NCBI RefSeq assembly: GCF_024714495.1
Contig: NZ_JAMZMJ010000002.1
Span: forward strand, 1-64,000
Source of the DNA: Marinoscillum pacificum
GTDB taxonomy: Bacteria; Bacteroidota; Bacteroidia; Cytophagales; Cyclobacteriaceae
Length of the DNA stretch: 64,000 bases
Reading direction: 5' to 3'
The stretch's first letter is position 1. Each line of letters starts with the position of its first letter. The position numbers were made by a program, and so were the translations under genes. Below the pieces are notes generated by a model, which did no database searches, had not been told where the DNA came from, and worked only from the letters and a program-made list of their open reading frames with translations. This document shows, piece by piece, positions 16,959 through 25,424 of this stretch.

Positions 16959-19292
16959 ATGGCAAAAAACCTGGTTATAGTAGAGTCTCCAGCAAAAGCG
17001 AAAACGATTGAAGGGTATTTGGGTAAAGATTACCAGGTAAAATCTTCCTATGGTCACGTGAGAGACCTCCCTAAGGATGATTTTGCTATTGATATAGAAA
17101 ACAACTTCGAACCCACCTATAAAGTATCTGCTGACAAGAAAGAAGTCATCAAAGAGCTTAAGAAACTTTCTAAGGATGCTGATACAATCTTCCTTGCATC
17201 GGATGATGACCGTGAAGGAGAGGCAATTTCATGGCATTTGCATCATGCACTAGAGCTTGATGATTCTAAAACACGAAGAATTGTGTTTAGAGAAATCACC
17301 AAAAACGCCATCCAGAATGCCATCCAAAATCCAAGGACTATTGATCAGGATCTGGTAAATGCGCAGCAAGCAAGAAGAATTTTAGATCGTTTGGTTGGTT
17401 ACGAATTATCTCCAGTTCTTTGGAAGAAAATACAAGCGGGTCTATCTGCTGGTAGAGTACAGTCAGTGGCAGTACGACTCGTAGTAGAGCGTGAGAGAGA
17501 AATCGATCAATTTACCCCAACTTCAAGCTTTAAAGTAACAGCTCTATTCGATTTGGGTGGAGGGAAAATACTAAAAGCCGAATTACCTAAAAAATACGAA
17601 TCTGAATCTGATGCATTAGCTTTCCTACAAAGCTGTACTTCTGCAGAATTCAGCATTGAGAACCTGGAAACTAAACCAGCAAAAAAATCTCCTGCTCCTC
17701 CATTTACCACTTCCACTTTGCAACAGGAAGCGAGTAGAAAGTTAAGTTTCCCAGTAGCCCTGACCATGTCAGTTGCGCAGAAACTATATGAAGCTGGTAA
17801 GATTTCGTACATGAGAACGGACTCCGTAAACCTTTCCAACGATGCGATTGCAAGTGCAAAAGGAGAGATTACCAAAGCATACGGTCCAGATTTCTTCAAG
17901 GAAAGACATTTCAAAACGAAGAGTCAAGGTGCACAAGAAGCTCACGAAGCTATCAGACCAACAGACTTTTCTACTCACGAAGCAGGTAAAGACGATAAAG
18001 AAAGAAGACTTTACGAACTAATTTGGAAAAGAGCTATTGCTTCTCAGATGGCTGAAGCCGAGTTAGAGAAAACAACAGCAACCATTGGCATCAGCACCAA
18101 TGATGAGAAGCTTGTAGCCAAAGGTGAAGTCATCAAGTTTGAAGGATTCTTAAAAGTATATATCGAATCAACTGACGATGAAGATGATGAGGAACAAGCA
18201 GGAATGCTCCCTCCATTAAATATTGGTCAGGTTCTAGACTTGAAAAGCATGCTTGCGAAAGAAGGATTCACTAGACATCCTCCAAGATATACTGAAGCAA
18301 GTCTTGTTAAGAAATTAGAAGAAATGGGTATTGGTAGACCTTCTACCTATGCACCAACTATCTCTACTGTAATCAAGCGTAACTACATCGCCAAAGAGAA
18401 TCGTGATGGACATGAGCGTAATTACAGAGAAGTTCTTCTTGCAGGTGGAGACATCAAAACCGTAACTCAAACAGAGATTACTGGCGCAGAGAAAAACAAG
18501 CTCTTCCCTACCAATACTGCAATGGTCGTAAATGACTTTCTGGTAGAATACTTCCCTAATGTGATCGACTTCTCTTTCACAGCGAAAGTAGAGCAAGAGT
18601 TTGATGATATTGCTCATGGAAAAATAGGATGGAGAGACATGATCAAATCTTTCTATGGCGGTTTCCATTCAAAAATTGAAGATACAGAACAGCTGAAGCG
18701 CTCTGAGGTGAAAGCCGGAAGAGAACTTGGTACTGACCCAAAAACAGGCAAACCAATCATCGCTAAGCTTGGCAAATACGGTGCTTATGTACAGCTCGGA
18801 GAAATGGAAGACGAGGAAAATGGAGGTGAAAAACCAAAGTTTGCAAGTCTGAGACATGGCCAGCTAATAGAAAGTATCACATTGGAAGAAGCTGTGGAAC
18901 TATTCAAATTACCACGTGAAGTAGGTGAATTAGAAGGTGAGGTAATGACAGCCGCGGTTGGGCGATATGGACCATATATTCGTCATGCTGGCAAGTTCGT
19001 TTCATTGAAGCCAGAGCAAGATCCATTAACTATCACCGAGGAAGAGGCAGTTCAACTAATCCTTGCTAAAAGGGAAGAAGACGCCAACAAATACATTAAA
19101 ACGTTTGATGAAGACGATACCGTATTTGTATTGAATGGACGCTACGGACCTTACATTAAGTTCGGAAAGAAAAACGTTAAGATCCCTAAGGATAAGAAAC
19201 CTGAAGAACTTTCTTTTGAGGACTGTAAAGCTTTAGCTGAAGCCACTCCTGAGAAGAAACGTGGTGGAGCTAAAAGGAAGACGAAAAAATAA
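16959..19292 (+). CDS. topA: DNA topoisomerase I
   Basis: Type IA topoisomerase that relaxes negative supercoils. The 777 residues open with the Toprim domain (LVIVESPAKAKTIEGYLG). The DDREGEA acidic motif follows, and the catalytic tyrosine is Tyr284 in GKISYMRTDS. The C-terminus carries repeated GRYGPYI modules (PYIRHAGKF and PYIKFGKKN) and a basic tail (KKRGGAKRKTKK). The C-terminal modules visible here lack the four-cysteine zinc fingers of the E. coli enzyme. The gene is followed after 45 bases by an ECF sigma factor gene with no visible terminator. Confidence 0.98.
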   Translation: MAKNLVIVESPAKAKTIEGYLGKDYQVKSSYGHVRDLPKDDFAIDIENNFEPTYKVSADKKEVIKELKKLSKDADTIFLASDDDREGEAISWHLHHALELDDSKTRRIVFREITKNAIQNAIQNPRTIDQDLVNAQQARRILDRLVGYELSPVLWKKIQAGLSAGRVQSVAVRLVVEREREIDQFTPTSSFKVTALFDLGGGKILKAELPKKYESESDALAFLQSCTSAEFSIENLETKPAKKSPAPPFTTSTLQQEASRKLSFPVALTMSVAQKLYEAGKISYMRTDSVNLSNDAIASAKGEITKAYGPDFFKERHFKTKSQGAQEAHEAIRPTDFSTHEAGKDDKERRLYELIWKRAIASQMAEAELEKTTATIGISTNDEKLVAKGEVIKFEGFLKVYIESTDDEDDEEQAGMLPPLNIGQVLDLKSMLAKEGFTRHPPRYTEASLVKKLEEMGIGRPSTYAPTISTVIKRNYIAKENRDGHERNYREVLLAGGDIKTVTQTEITGAEKNKLFPTNTAMVVNDFLVEYFPNVIDFSFTAKVEQEFDDIAHGKIGWRDMIKSFYGGFHSKIEDTEQLKRSEVKAGRELGTDPKTGKPIIAKLGKYGAYVQLGEMEDEENGGEKPKFASLRHGQLIESITLEEAVELFKLPREVGELEGEVMTAAVGRYGPYIRHAGKFVSLKPEQDPLTITEEEAVQLILAKREEDANKYIKTFDEDDTVFVLNGRYGPYIKFGKKNVKIPKDKKPEELSFEDCKALAEATPEKKRGGAKRKTKK

Positions 19293-19337
19293 TTCGTCCT
19301 CTGTAAGAAAACTTACCTAACCTACATCTAACCTATT

Positions 19338-19808
19338 GTGTCTAACCTGTTCTTTAAGTCATTCGTGACGGAAAATATGGGAATCATTTCCCATATCTGC
19401 CGTGCTTATGCGTCTGACAATGAAGAATTGAAGGATTTGATACAAGAGGTGACCATCCAACTTTGGAAATCACATCAAAAGTTTCAGGGTAACTCTAAAA
19501 TATCCACTTGGGTATATCGAGTTACCTTAAATGTCTGTTTGGCCATCAACCGAAAGAAAAAAATCGATACTGAGCCTATCAAATCTTTAGATATTGAGGA
19601 TCAGATTGACCATACAGAAAAAGAACAAATTGACCTGCTTTATAAGGCTATCAAACAGTTAAACGAAAGTGATAGAGCGATAATAGTGCTTTATCTAGAG
19701 AAAAAAAGTTACCAGGAGATTAGCGAAATCCTTGGTATGACTGTTTCTAATGTAGGAGTGAAAGTAAATCGATTAAAAGATAAACTGAAGACAATGATCA
19801 ATGGCTGA
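19338..19808 (+). CDS. ECF-type RNA polymerase sigma factor
   Basis: The 156-residue protein has sigma-70 region 2 (ELKDLIQEVTIQLWKSHQKF ... STWVYRVTLNVC, about residues 30-72). Region 4 is a helix-turn-helix (IIVLYLEKKSYQEISEILGM ... VGVKVNRLKDKLK, about residues 112-153). The start taken is GTG, because the next ATG (19377) would remove the first helix of region 2. Its stop overlaps the start of the next gene, so the two are translationally coupled. The partner is a membrane protein without a canonical anti-sigma zinc motif, and a GG-leader peptide gene follows. The most likely role is to switch on this small cassette or distant targets in response to an envelope or peptide signal; that is inference. 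Confidence 0.93.
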   Translation: MSNLFFKSFVTENMGIISHICRAYASDNEELKDLIQEVTIQLWKSHQKFQGNSKISTWVYRVTLNVCLAINRKKKIDTEPIKSLDIEDQIDHTEKEQIDLLYKAIKQLNESDRAIIVLYLEKKSYQEISEILGMTVSNVGVKVNRLKDKLKTMING

Positions 19809-20370
19809 AGATATTGACATCATAGCGCTTTGGGAGAAAGGGAAATCATACGATTTAAGCCCTGACATAGATGTAGACCAAACGATCAGCAAAAGATCTA
19901 AGGGTACTCTTTTTTGGATCAGGGTAATCTTGACTATTGAGTTTTGGATCAATGTGGCAGCTATTCCTGTCTTCACTTATTTCCTTTTGATTCGGGACAA
20001 ACAATATATATGGGGAGGTTTAGCTGTAATAATTACTCTCGTCTATCTATTTTACTATCAATTTTTAATTCGTCAGATAAAGAACTTTAGCTTTGAAGAT
20101 GATGTGCGAACAAGCCTTAAAAAGTTATATGGCTACTTAAGGTTCTTTGTTCTTCATTATAAGGTCGTACTCTGGCTTAGTTTTTTAATAAGTACAGTTC
20201 AACAATATTTCAAGGATTCAATTCCCCTTATACTATGGTTGACAGAGAATAGTGTGGCAATTTCAATTATAATACTTCTTGGGATTTTCTTGAATTACCT
20301 AATTGATTTAATCTATGGCCGAAAAATTCGATATCTTAGAAACATAATCAATACTTTCAAATCATTGTAG
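19801..20370 (+). CDS. Membrane protein coupled to ECF sigma factor; possible anti-sigma factor
   Basis: The 189-residue protein starts within the end of the sigma factor gene (8-base overlap). A ~40-residue acidic cytoplasmic N-terminus (MAEDIDIIALWEKGKSYDLS) precedes four predicted membrane segments: about residues 41-63, 70-90, 115-135 and 145-170. A soluble N-terminal region on a membrane protein coupled to an ECF sigma gene fits an anti-sigma factor. However, I see no HxxxCxxC zinc anti-sigma motif. The family is not one I can name. The stop is followed after 55 bases by the peptide gene. Confidence 0.8.
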   Translation: MAEDIDIIALWEKGKSYDLSPDIDVDQTISKRSKGTLFWIRVILTIEFWINVAAIPVFTYFLLIRDKQYIWGGLAVIITLVYLFYYQFLIRQIKNFSFEDDVRTSLKKLYGYLRFFVLHYKVVLWLSFLISTVQQYFKDSIPLILWLTENSVAISIIILLGIFLNYLIDLIYGRKIRYLRNIINTFKSL

Positions 20371-20425
20371 CTTGCGGTTTTTAAAAATTATCCTTTATCT
20401 TAACGGTATAACTAATAATAATTCT

Positions 20426-20569
20426 ATGGAAAACTTTGAAAAATTAAGTACTGAAGAACTTAGCCAAGTAAATGGAGGAGTAGGGTGGCTAATTGCTGCT
20501 GCCGAATGGGTAGGAGAAAAAACTGTTGAGGCCGCTGTAGCCGTCTATGAATGGATTGAAGAAGAATAA
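20426..20569 (+). CDS. Small double-glycine-leader peptide (47 aa), bacteriocin- or pheromone-like precursor
   Basis: The ATG at 20426 opens a 47-residue peptide starting MENFEKLSTEELSQVNGG. This matches the bacteriocin-type leader (polar helix, LS..EL..V.GG) that C39-peptidase ABC transporters cleave after Gly-Gly. The predicted mature part is 29 residues, VGWLIAAAEWVG then EKTVEAAVAV and YEWIEEE. It is amphipathic, Trp-rich and strongly acidic (seven Glu, one Lys), unlike typical cationic bacteriocins. A longer in-frame TTG start at 20372 exists, but the ATG places the leader correctly. It follows the sigma factor and membrane protein genes and is closed by a strong terminator. No transporter, immunity or modification gene is in the window. 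Confidence 0.75.
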   Translation: MENFEKLSTEELSQVNGGVGWLIAAAEWVGEKTVEAAVAVYEWIEEE

Positions 20570-20600
20570 TTTATTCTTCAATCTAGATAATTAATGAAAC

Positions 20601-20637
20601 AAAGGCCGTTTCAATTATATTTGAGACGGCCTTTTGA
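20601..20637 (+). terminator. Rho-independent terminator after the GG-peptide gene
   Basis: AAAGGCCGTTTCAA pairs with TTGAGACGGCCTTT around a TTATAT loop, with one G-U wobble, and is followed by TTTTGAT. It lies 31 bases after the peptide stop and ends the sigma/membrane protein/peptide unit. Confidence 0.85.
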
Positions 20638-20639
20638 TA

Positions 20640-21473
20640 TTAAGTACACATATGTCTTTACATCATCATCTCAAACACTTTAAGTGAAGAAGCCGTGATT
20701 TATGTCAGAGATCTTTAGTTGACCATACGCTTCAGAAACTTCTCCCAAACAGCTTTTACAATCTGAATACATAAAATTAGATATTAACCAACTAATTATA
20801 AAGACTAGAGAAATCAATAATTATTACTAAATACGTGTTGAAAAACAAGTAGTGTTCATAGTCCAATCTAGATAAGGCCTTCAATTATCAGATGATACAG
20901 GCCTCATGAGGCGTATGAAGTCTTGAGGTATATTTAACGCACTGAACGCCCTTTATCCCAACAACATCCAAATATAGTGTTGCTCAATCTGCTCCTTGTT
21001 CACAACAAGCCCTTTTTATCCTTTAAAAGCCAAGCATACATCACAGCTATTCCTCTTTAAAGCAATAATATAAGTAGTAATAATCATCATCAACTCGGAA
21101 TCAGCAGAAGGCCTATAATAAATCATGAAGCATTGCTTTCACTTGAGTTTACATTGAAGTATTGTACTTGATTCCTTTTACTAACATTAATCTGCTTTCA
21201 GATAGAGGTCTCAACGCAGTGCGTCTTTCGAACAATCCGATTGAACTATTTACTCTCCATTTTTATCGGACAACTGAGTTATTTCATCTAATGCTTACAC
21301 TTTTTTCTTTCCTATCTTCCCCAAAAACACTGAGTTGCTTTTAATGACCTCATAAAACCAACTTAAACTTGAGTTCAATGCGCACTTTTTCTTACCCTAG
21401 TCTGTCATTTTTGTTACTTTTCCATGACTAGCATACAGTCACTTATCAGGCACTATCAGTACTTGTTCGTCAA
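20640..21473. other. Long intergenic stretch without a recognisable gene
   Basis: About 830 bases with stops in all frames and no ORF that resembles a protein. It contains a 12-base copy (CAATCTAGATAA, 20864-20875) of the sequence after the peptide stop (20579-20590). The copy is followed by AAGGCC and TTCAATTAT, which also occur in order in the terminator region, hinting at a decayed duplication of that end. A perfect palindrome GCCTCATGAGGC lies at 20901-20912. I see no tRNA, IS end or phage gene. In a window this gene-dense, such a gap suggests a region where genes have been lost. Confidence 0.5.
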
Positions 21474-21599
21474 TCAAACATTACTTTTGAATTCTTTCAG
21501 TGGAACCCCTACAGACTCAACCAAATCCTCAAATTCTCTGTCGTAGCGGGTAAAGGTCTCATCTCAAAACGTAGCTCCTGATGATTTCAATGATAAAAA
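21474..21599 (-). pseudogene. Decayed gene fragment (C-terminal ~28 codons) downstream of dnaN
   Basis: On the minus strand, positions 21560-21474 read DETFTRYDREFEDLVESV then GVPLKEFKSNV and a stop, a protein-like C-terminus. The upstream extension in the same frame (LSLKSSGATF) is interrupted by a TGA at 21566-21564. No start codon or upstream body remains between it and dnaN. Part of its sequence (AATTCTTTCAGTGGA on the plus strand, 21490-21504) recurs exactly at 21624-21638 right after the dnaN stop. There it would again encode PLKE. I cannot name the parent family. Confidence 0.4.
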
Positions 21600-21620
21600 A
21601 AGCCGATTTTTCAATCGGCT
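21594..21620 (-). terminator. Rho-independent terminator after dnaN
   Basis: AGCCGATT and AATCGGCT form an 8-base stem with a TTTC loop (21601-21620). On the minus strand the stem is followed by a run of T (the plus-strand A run at 21594-21600). It lies 25 bases after the dnaN stop and ends the SDR-gldAFG-DUF4340-dnaN unit. Confidence 0.85.
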
Positions 21621-21644
21621 TTCAATTCTTTCAGTGGACTTCTA

Positions 21645-22769
21645 TTACACGTAATTATTCAACATTACTGGCATTACCAATAGAAGGATATCTTCATTTT
21701 CATCTTTCTCAACTGGGAACAAGATACCTGCTCTGTTAGGAGCATTAAGTTTCAACGTAATTTCTTTCGCGTCAAGATTGTTCAACATCTCGATCAAGAA
21801 CTTAGCATTGAATCCGATTTCGATATCCTCTCCATCGTGCTCACAAGAAAGTCTCTCATTTGCTTCGTTTGAGAAATCTAAATCTTCTGCAGAAATCATC
21901 AACTCGCTACCAGTAATTTTCAACCTTACCTGGTGAGTTGTTTTGTTCGCATAAATAGCGATACGCTTTAATGAACTCAACAACTCTGCTTTGTTGATAT
22001 TCATAGTATTTTCATTATCTGAAGGAATTACGTTCTCGTAATCTGGGAAACGCTCATCAATCAAACGACAAATCATTTTTACATTATTGAAACTGAAGAA
22101 TGCATTCGATGCATTGAACTCCAAATTCACATTGGTATTTTCAGAAGGCAATGTCGCTTTTAAAAGTGTCAATGCTTTTCTTGGAATGATCATACTGTGA
22201 GACATATCTGAAGCGATATCCACTCTTCTGTATCTGATCAATCTGTGACTATCTGTAGCAACGAATGTAGTATTAGTCTCATCTAATTTAATGTAAACAC
22301 CAGTCATTGCTGGTCTTAGCTCATCATTACTGGTAGCATAGATGGTGCTATTAATTGCCTGAGCAAGTACTCCAGAAGACATGTTTACAGAATATCCATC
22401 AGACACTGTTGGTATCTTAGGGAAGTCCGTAGCATTCTCTCCTGATAGCTTGTATCGACCATTATCCGAATTGATCTCGATGCTGTAAGTATCTGCATCA
22501 ATAGAGAAAGTAACTGGTTGCTCTGGCAAGTTTCTCAAAGTTTCCAATAAGATCTTAGCTGGAATAGCAATACTTCCATCCTCCTTTGCTTCCACTTCTA
22601 GCTCAGTAATCATACTTGTCTGCAAGTCTGAAGCAGTGATAGTCAAGGTACCATCGCTAATTTCAAACAAGAAGTTTTCAAGGATAGGCACAACCGGATT
22701 GGTAGTGATCACACCATTGATCGCTGAAAGCTGCTTAAGTAGATAGGATGATGATACTATAAATTTCAT
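21645..22769 (-). CDS. dnaN: DNA polymerase III beta sliding clamp
   Basis: DnaN forms the ring-shaped processivity clamp of the replicative polymerase. The 374-residue length and the three clamp domains fit. Recognisable segments are MKFIVSSSYLLKQL at the start, the VATDSHRLIRYR segment and the C-terminal LLLVMPVMLNNYV, whose PVM motif contributes to the client-binding pocket. It is the last gene of the gliding operon, 68 bases after the DUF4340 gene, rather than beside dnaA. That gap may hold its own promoter, but I see no clear element. Confidence 0.98.
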   Translation of the reverse strand: MKFIVSSSYLLKQLSAINGVITTNPVVPILENFLFEISDGTLTITASDLQTSMITELEVEAKEDGSIAIPAKILLETLRNLPEQPVTFSIDADTYSIEINSDNGRYKLSGENATDFPKIPTVSDGYSVNMSSGVLAQAINSTIYATSNDELRPAMTGVYIKLDETNTTFVATDSHRLIRYRRVDIASDMSHSMIIPRKALTLLKATLPSENTNVNLEFNASNAFFSFNNVKMICRLIDERFPDYENVIPSDNENTMNINKAELLSSLKRIAIYANKTTHQVRLKITGSELMISAEDLDFSNEANERLSCEHDGEDIEIGFNAKFLIEMLNNLDAKEITLKLNAPNRAGILFPVEKDENEDILLLVMPVMLNNYV

Positions 22770-22837
22770 TCGTTCGAGATTTCAATTGGGCGTCAAATTT
22801 AAGAACAAAATTTGAGATTTAAAGGCATACTTCAAAC

Positions 22838-23740
22838 TCAGTCTTCAATCTCAAAATCTTTATTTTGTAAAAGGATTTGTGACATGCGTCGATCATCCAC
22901 TACAAACATGGATTCGTCATAAGTCATTACCAAATAAATCCTATCTCCAGGAAGTTTTGGATAGATCTCAAGCATTATCGGCAGATCGTAATTAATCGAC
23001 TCAATAGTCAATTTAGCCAATACAGGCTTGGTAGACAGACTATCATATTGTTCAAATCGCCCTTTACTCACCCATTCATTGGCCTGGAAGTACTGAAATT
23101 GATTCAAATACTCTACTACTGCATTAGAATCCAATTGCTGAACACCTTCAACCAGGAAAAAATCTTTATCAAATTTGATATTGATGTCTTTCTTGCCCTC
23201 ATCAAGGTAATCCAATTGCAAATTCTGAATAGTTCTCCAACTTTCATTCAACACCAAACGATCTCTCCATTGGTCTTTCTTCAATTCAAAAATACCTCCG
23301 ACATACTCATTGTATCCAGGAATTTGAACTTGATAAACTTCATCATCTCCGTCCATGGAAAAGTAAGTTCTCGTTTTAGTTGGGTTACCCCAAACATGAT
23401 AAGTCATCGGTTGATCACCAGAAATCTCAACCTTAATTCCCTCTTCTTGTGGGATCTCAACAGGCTTCTGAACTCTCACTCGATTCAATATGGAAAACAA
23501 TAGACGATCAAGGTTTGGATCCACTGCATATTCTTCATCAACCAACCATTGTCCTTGAGGTCCTCTGGATAATTTGATGTCGTTCAATTTGATAAAAGAA
23601 ACTCCCGCCGTGTCCATTAAGGCAAACTTTTGCTCATTGAAAGACACTCCTGACGACTTCCCTCCTACAAATAAAAAAATGAGGTTGGAAATTAATAGCA
23701 AAACGAATACCCCCAATAACTTCTTATTCTTCCCTTTCAT
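22838..23740 (-). CDS. DUF4340-like membrane-anchored protein of the gliding operon
   Basis: The 300-residue protein has one N-terminal membrane segment (about residues 8-25) followed by a soluble, probably periplasmic, beta-rich region. The pattern is of the DUF4340 type (KFALMDTAGVSFIKLND early; GGIFELKKDQWRDRLVL in the middle). It begins one base after the gldG stop. In other bacteria DUF4340 proteins sit next to GldG-type ABC components, so it is probably an accessory part of the same envelope complex; the function is not established. Confidence 0.8.
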   Translation of the reverse strand: MKGKNKKLLGVFVLLLISNLIFLFVGGKSSGVSFNEQKFALMDTAGVSFIKLNDIKLSRGPQGQWLVDEEYAVDPNLDRLLFSILNRVRVQKPVEIPQEEGIKVEISGDQPMTYHVWGNPTKTRTYFSMDGDDEVYQVQIPGYNEYVGGIFELKKDQWRDRLVLNESWRTIQNLQLDYLDEGKKDINIKFDKDFFLVEGVQQLDSNAVVEYLNQFQYFQANEWVSKGRFEQYDSLSTKPVLAKLTIESINYDLPIMLEIYPKLPGDRIYLVMTYDESMFVVDDRRMSQILLQNKDFEIED

Positions 23741-23741
23741 A

Positions 23742-25424
23742 TCAGAACTTATTAGATCGTTTTCTCAAATAGACTTTTACCAGACCAAACAGAATTAGCA
23801 ACACTATAGGTATCACGATGTTAATGATCTGCCATTGCACTTTTTCTGCTCTTACCTTCACCTTATTCAAAGGACGAATCTTCACTTCCTTGGATCTGGT
23901 TTGAATCAAACCATCTTCATCCACCAGGTAATCAATGATGTTCTTGACCAGGTTTTCATTTCCGTAGGAGCTCTGACTGTAAGGCATCGTACCGAGTGGC
24001 AAAGGCTGTCCGTTTTCAGGGTTCAATTCATTGGTAATAATGTTACCATCAGCAATCACCACAATCTTACTCTTAGCTCCATCATCTATTTTATCCACAT
24101 TTCGGAAAGCAGGTGGAGCAAATCTATTTTTATAGAGCGAAGTAAAGTTCCCTTCCAACAAATAGCCCATCACCTGAGGTCCCGCTTGAAAAGCTTCAGG
24201 ACGTAGTGTGCCTCGGAGATCGTTCAAGCTAACTTCCACAGGGTATCCAATTACTTTAGAATTAGCTGAACTTGAGAATAAAGGATATTTGTTCACACCA
24301 GGCGCTTTAACCGTATCAATAGATGAGGCCATTTTCAACATGACGGCATCCATATTTCGAACCACAGGATGAGTACCGTAATTGGTTATTACTGGAAAAT
24401 ACGGCCAATCCAACATAGTGATTTGTGCTTGATCTCCAATATTACCAGTGATTACCGGAAGCTGCCCTGCATTTAAATCAGCAACATAATTCTGATTAAT
24501 TCGGATACCATACTTGAATAGCAAATCCTCCAGGTTCGTCTTCACCGGAATAGCCACCGAACTGCTCATTAATGCACTATCAATATTAATGCTCAGCACA
24601 TCCATGAAGAAAGCCAATCGACCTCCTTTCATTACGTACTGATCTAGTAGGAATTTCTCATCGTCTGTAAACTCTGCACTTGGCTTAGTGATCAAAAGCA
24701 AATCATATCCAACCAACGGCGTTGATTTTTCAGGCAGGTTTACCTTGAATAGATCGTATTTTGACAGTACCAAATTGGTCAAACCACCTAGCAATGTAGA
24801 GTCTGGCTCGTCGTGTCCTGTTACCAATCCGATACGCTTTCTTCCTGAGCTTGCTAATTGCTGAATCGTATTGGCAAATTCATATTCCAACCCTTCTATG
24901 GATTGGTTGATAATCTCATCCGGATTACCTGCCCTACTTCCTTTCAACAAGTTGACTGCTAATTCTCTACCTTGATAGGTTACAATAGCACCCGGGAAAA
25001 TCATTTTCTGCGTGTTCTGTCCATCTTTTGAGAAGTTCAGGTTGGTCGGTTGAATTCCCTGATTGATCAACCCCTGGAAGAATTGATTTCTAGCTTGCGT
25101 ACTTTGTGCTTGTGTGGGATCTACAAAACGAACATCAAAACTACCCGTGCTGTAAATAGCGAACTCTTCTAGCGTCTCTCGAATGCCTTTTTGGAAACGA
25201 ATAAAATTGGATGGCAACTCCCCCGCCAAGTATACCTCAATAACCACATCACCTTCCAGTCTTCCTAATAGGTTCTTGGTAGCATCGGAAATGCTGTAAC
25301 GTTTTTCTTCGGTCATATCCAGTCTAAACTGGAAGCGATTGGCTACCTGAAAAGCCAACCAAATAATCATCAGACCAATACCGAATCGAAGCAACAACGC
25401 TATTTTATGATTTGTCTGACTCAT
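23742..25424 (-). CDS. gldG: Gliding-associated ABC transporter component GldG
   Basis: The 560-residue protein has an N-terminal membrane segment (LLLRFGIGLMIIWLAFQVA) and a large extracytoplasmic region beginning FQFRLDMTEEKRYSIS. A C-terminal membrane segment (IINIVIPIVLLILFGLVKVYL) is followed by basic residues. This is the GldG (ABC-type uncharacterised component) architecture. With GldA (ATPase) and GldF (permease) it makes the ABC complex known from Flavobacterium gliding genetics. Its start overlaps the gldF stop by four bases, so synthesis is coupled. What is transported remains unknown. Confidence 0.93.
   Translation of the reverse strand: MSQTNHKIALLLRFGIGLMIIWLAFQVANRFQFRLDMTEEKRYSISDATKNLLGRLEGDVVIEVYLAGELPSNFIRFQKGIRETLEEFAIYSTGSFDVRFVDPTQAQSTQARNQFFQGLINQGIQPTNLNFSKDGQNTQKMIFPGAIVTYQGRELAVNLLKGSRAGNPDEIINQSIEGLEYEFANTIQQLASSGRKRIGLVTGHDEPDSTLLGGLTNLVLSKYDLFKVNLPEKSTPLVGYDLLLITKPSAEFTDDEKFLLDQYVMKGGRLAFFMDVLSINIDSALMSSSVAIPVKTNLEDLLFKYGIRINQNYVADLNAGQLPVITGNIGDQAQITMLDWPYFPVITNYGTHPVVRNMDAVMLKMASSIDTVKAPGVNKYPLFSSSANSKVIGYPVEVSLNDLRGTLRPEAFQAGPQVMGYLLEGNFTSLYKNRFAPPAFRNVDKIDDGAKSKIVVIADGNIITNELNPENGQPLPLGTMPYSQSSYGNENLVKNIIDYLVDEDGLIQTRSKEVKIRPLNKVKVRAEKVQWQIINIVIPIVLLILFGLVKVYLRKRSNKF

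Noticed and set aside
20372-20425. A longer TTG-initiated form of the GG-leader peptide
   Set aside because: The extra 18 residues precede a complete leader at the ATG at 20426; GG leaders normally begin at such a position.
20901-20912. Perfect palindrome GCCTCATGAGGC
   Set aside because: A single 12-base palindrome with no flanking gene or pair site is weak evidence for an operator.
21162-21344. A 60-codon plus-strand frame in the long intergenic region
   Set aside because: Its composition is hydrophobic and irregular, it has no start signal or similarity that I recognise, and the region looks decayed.
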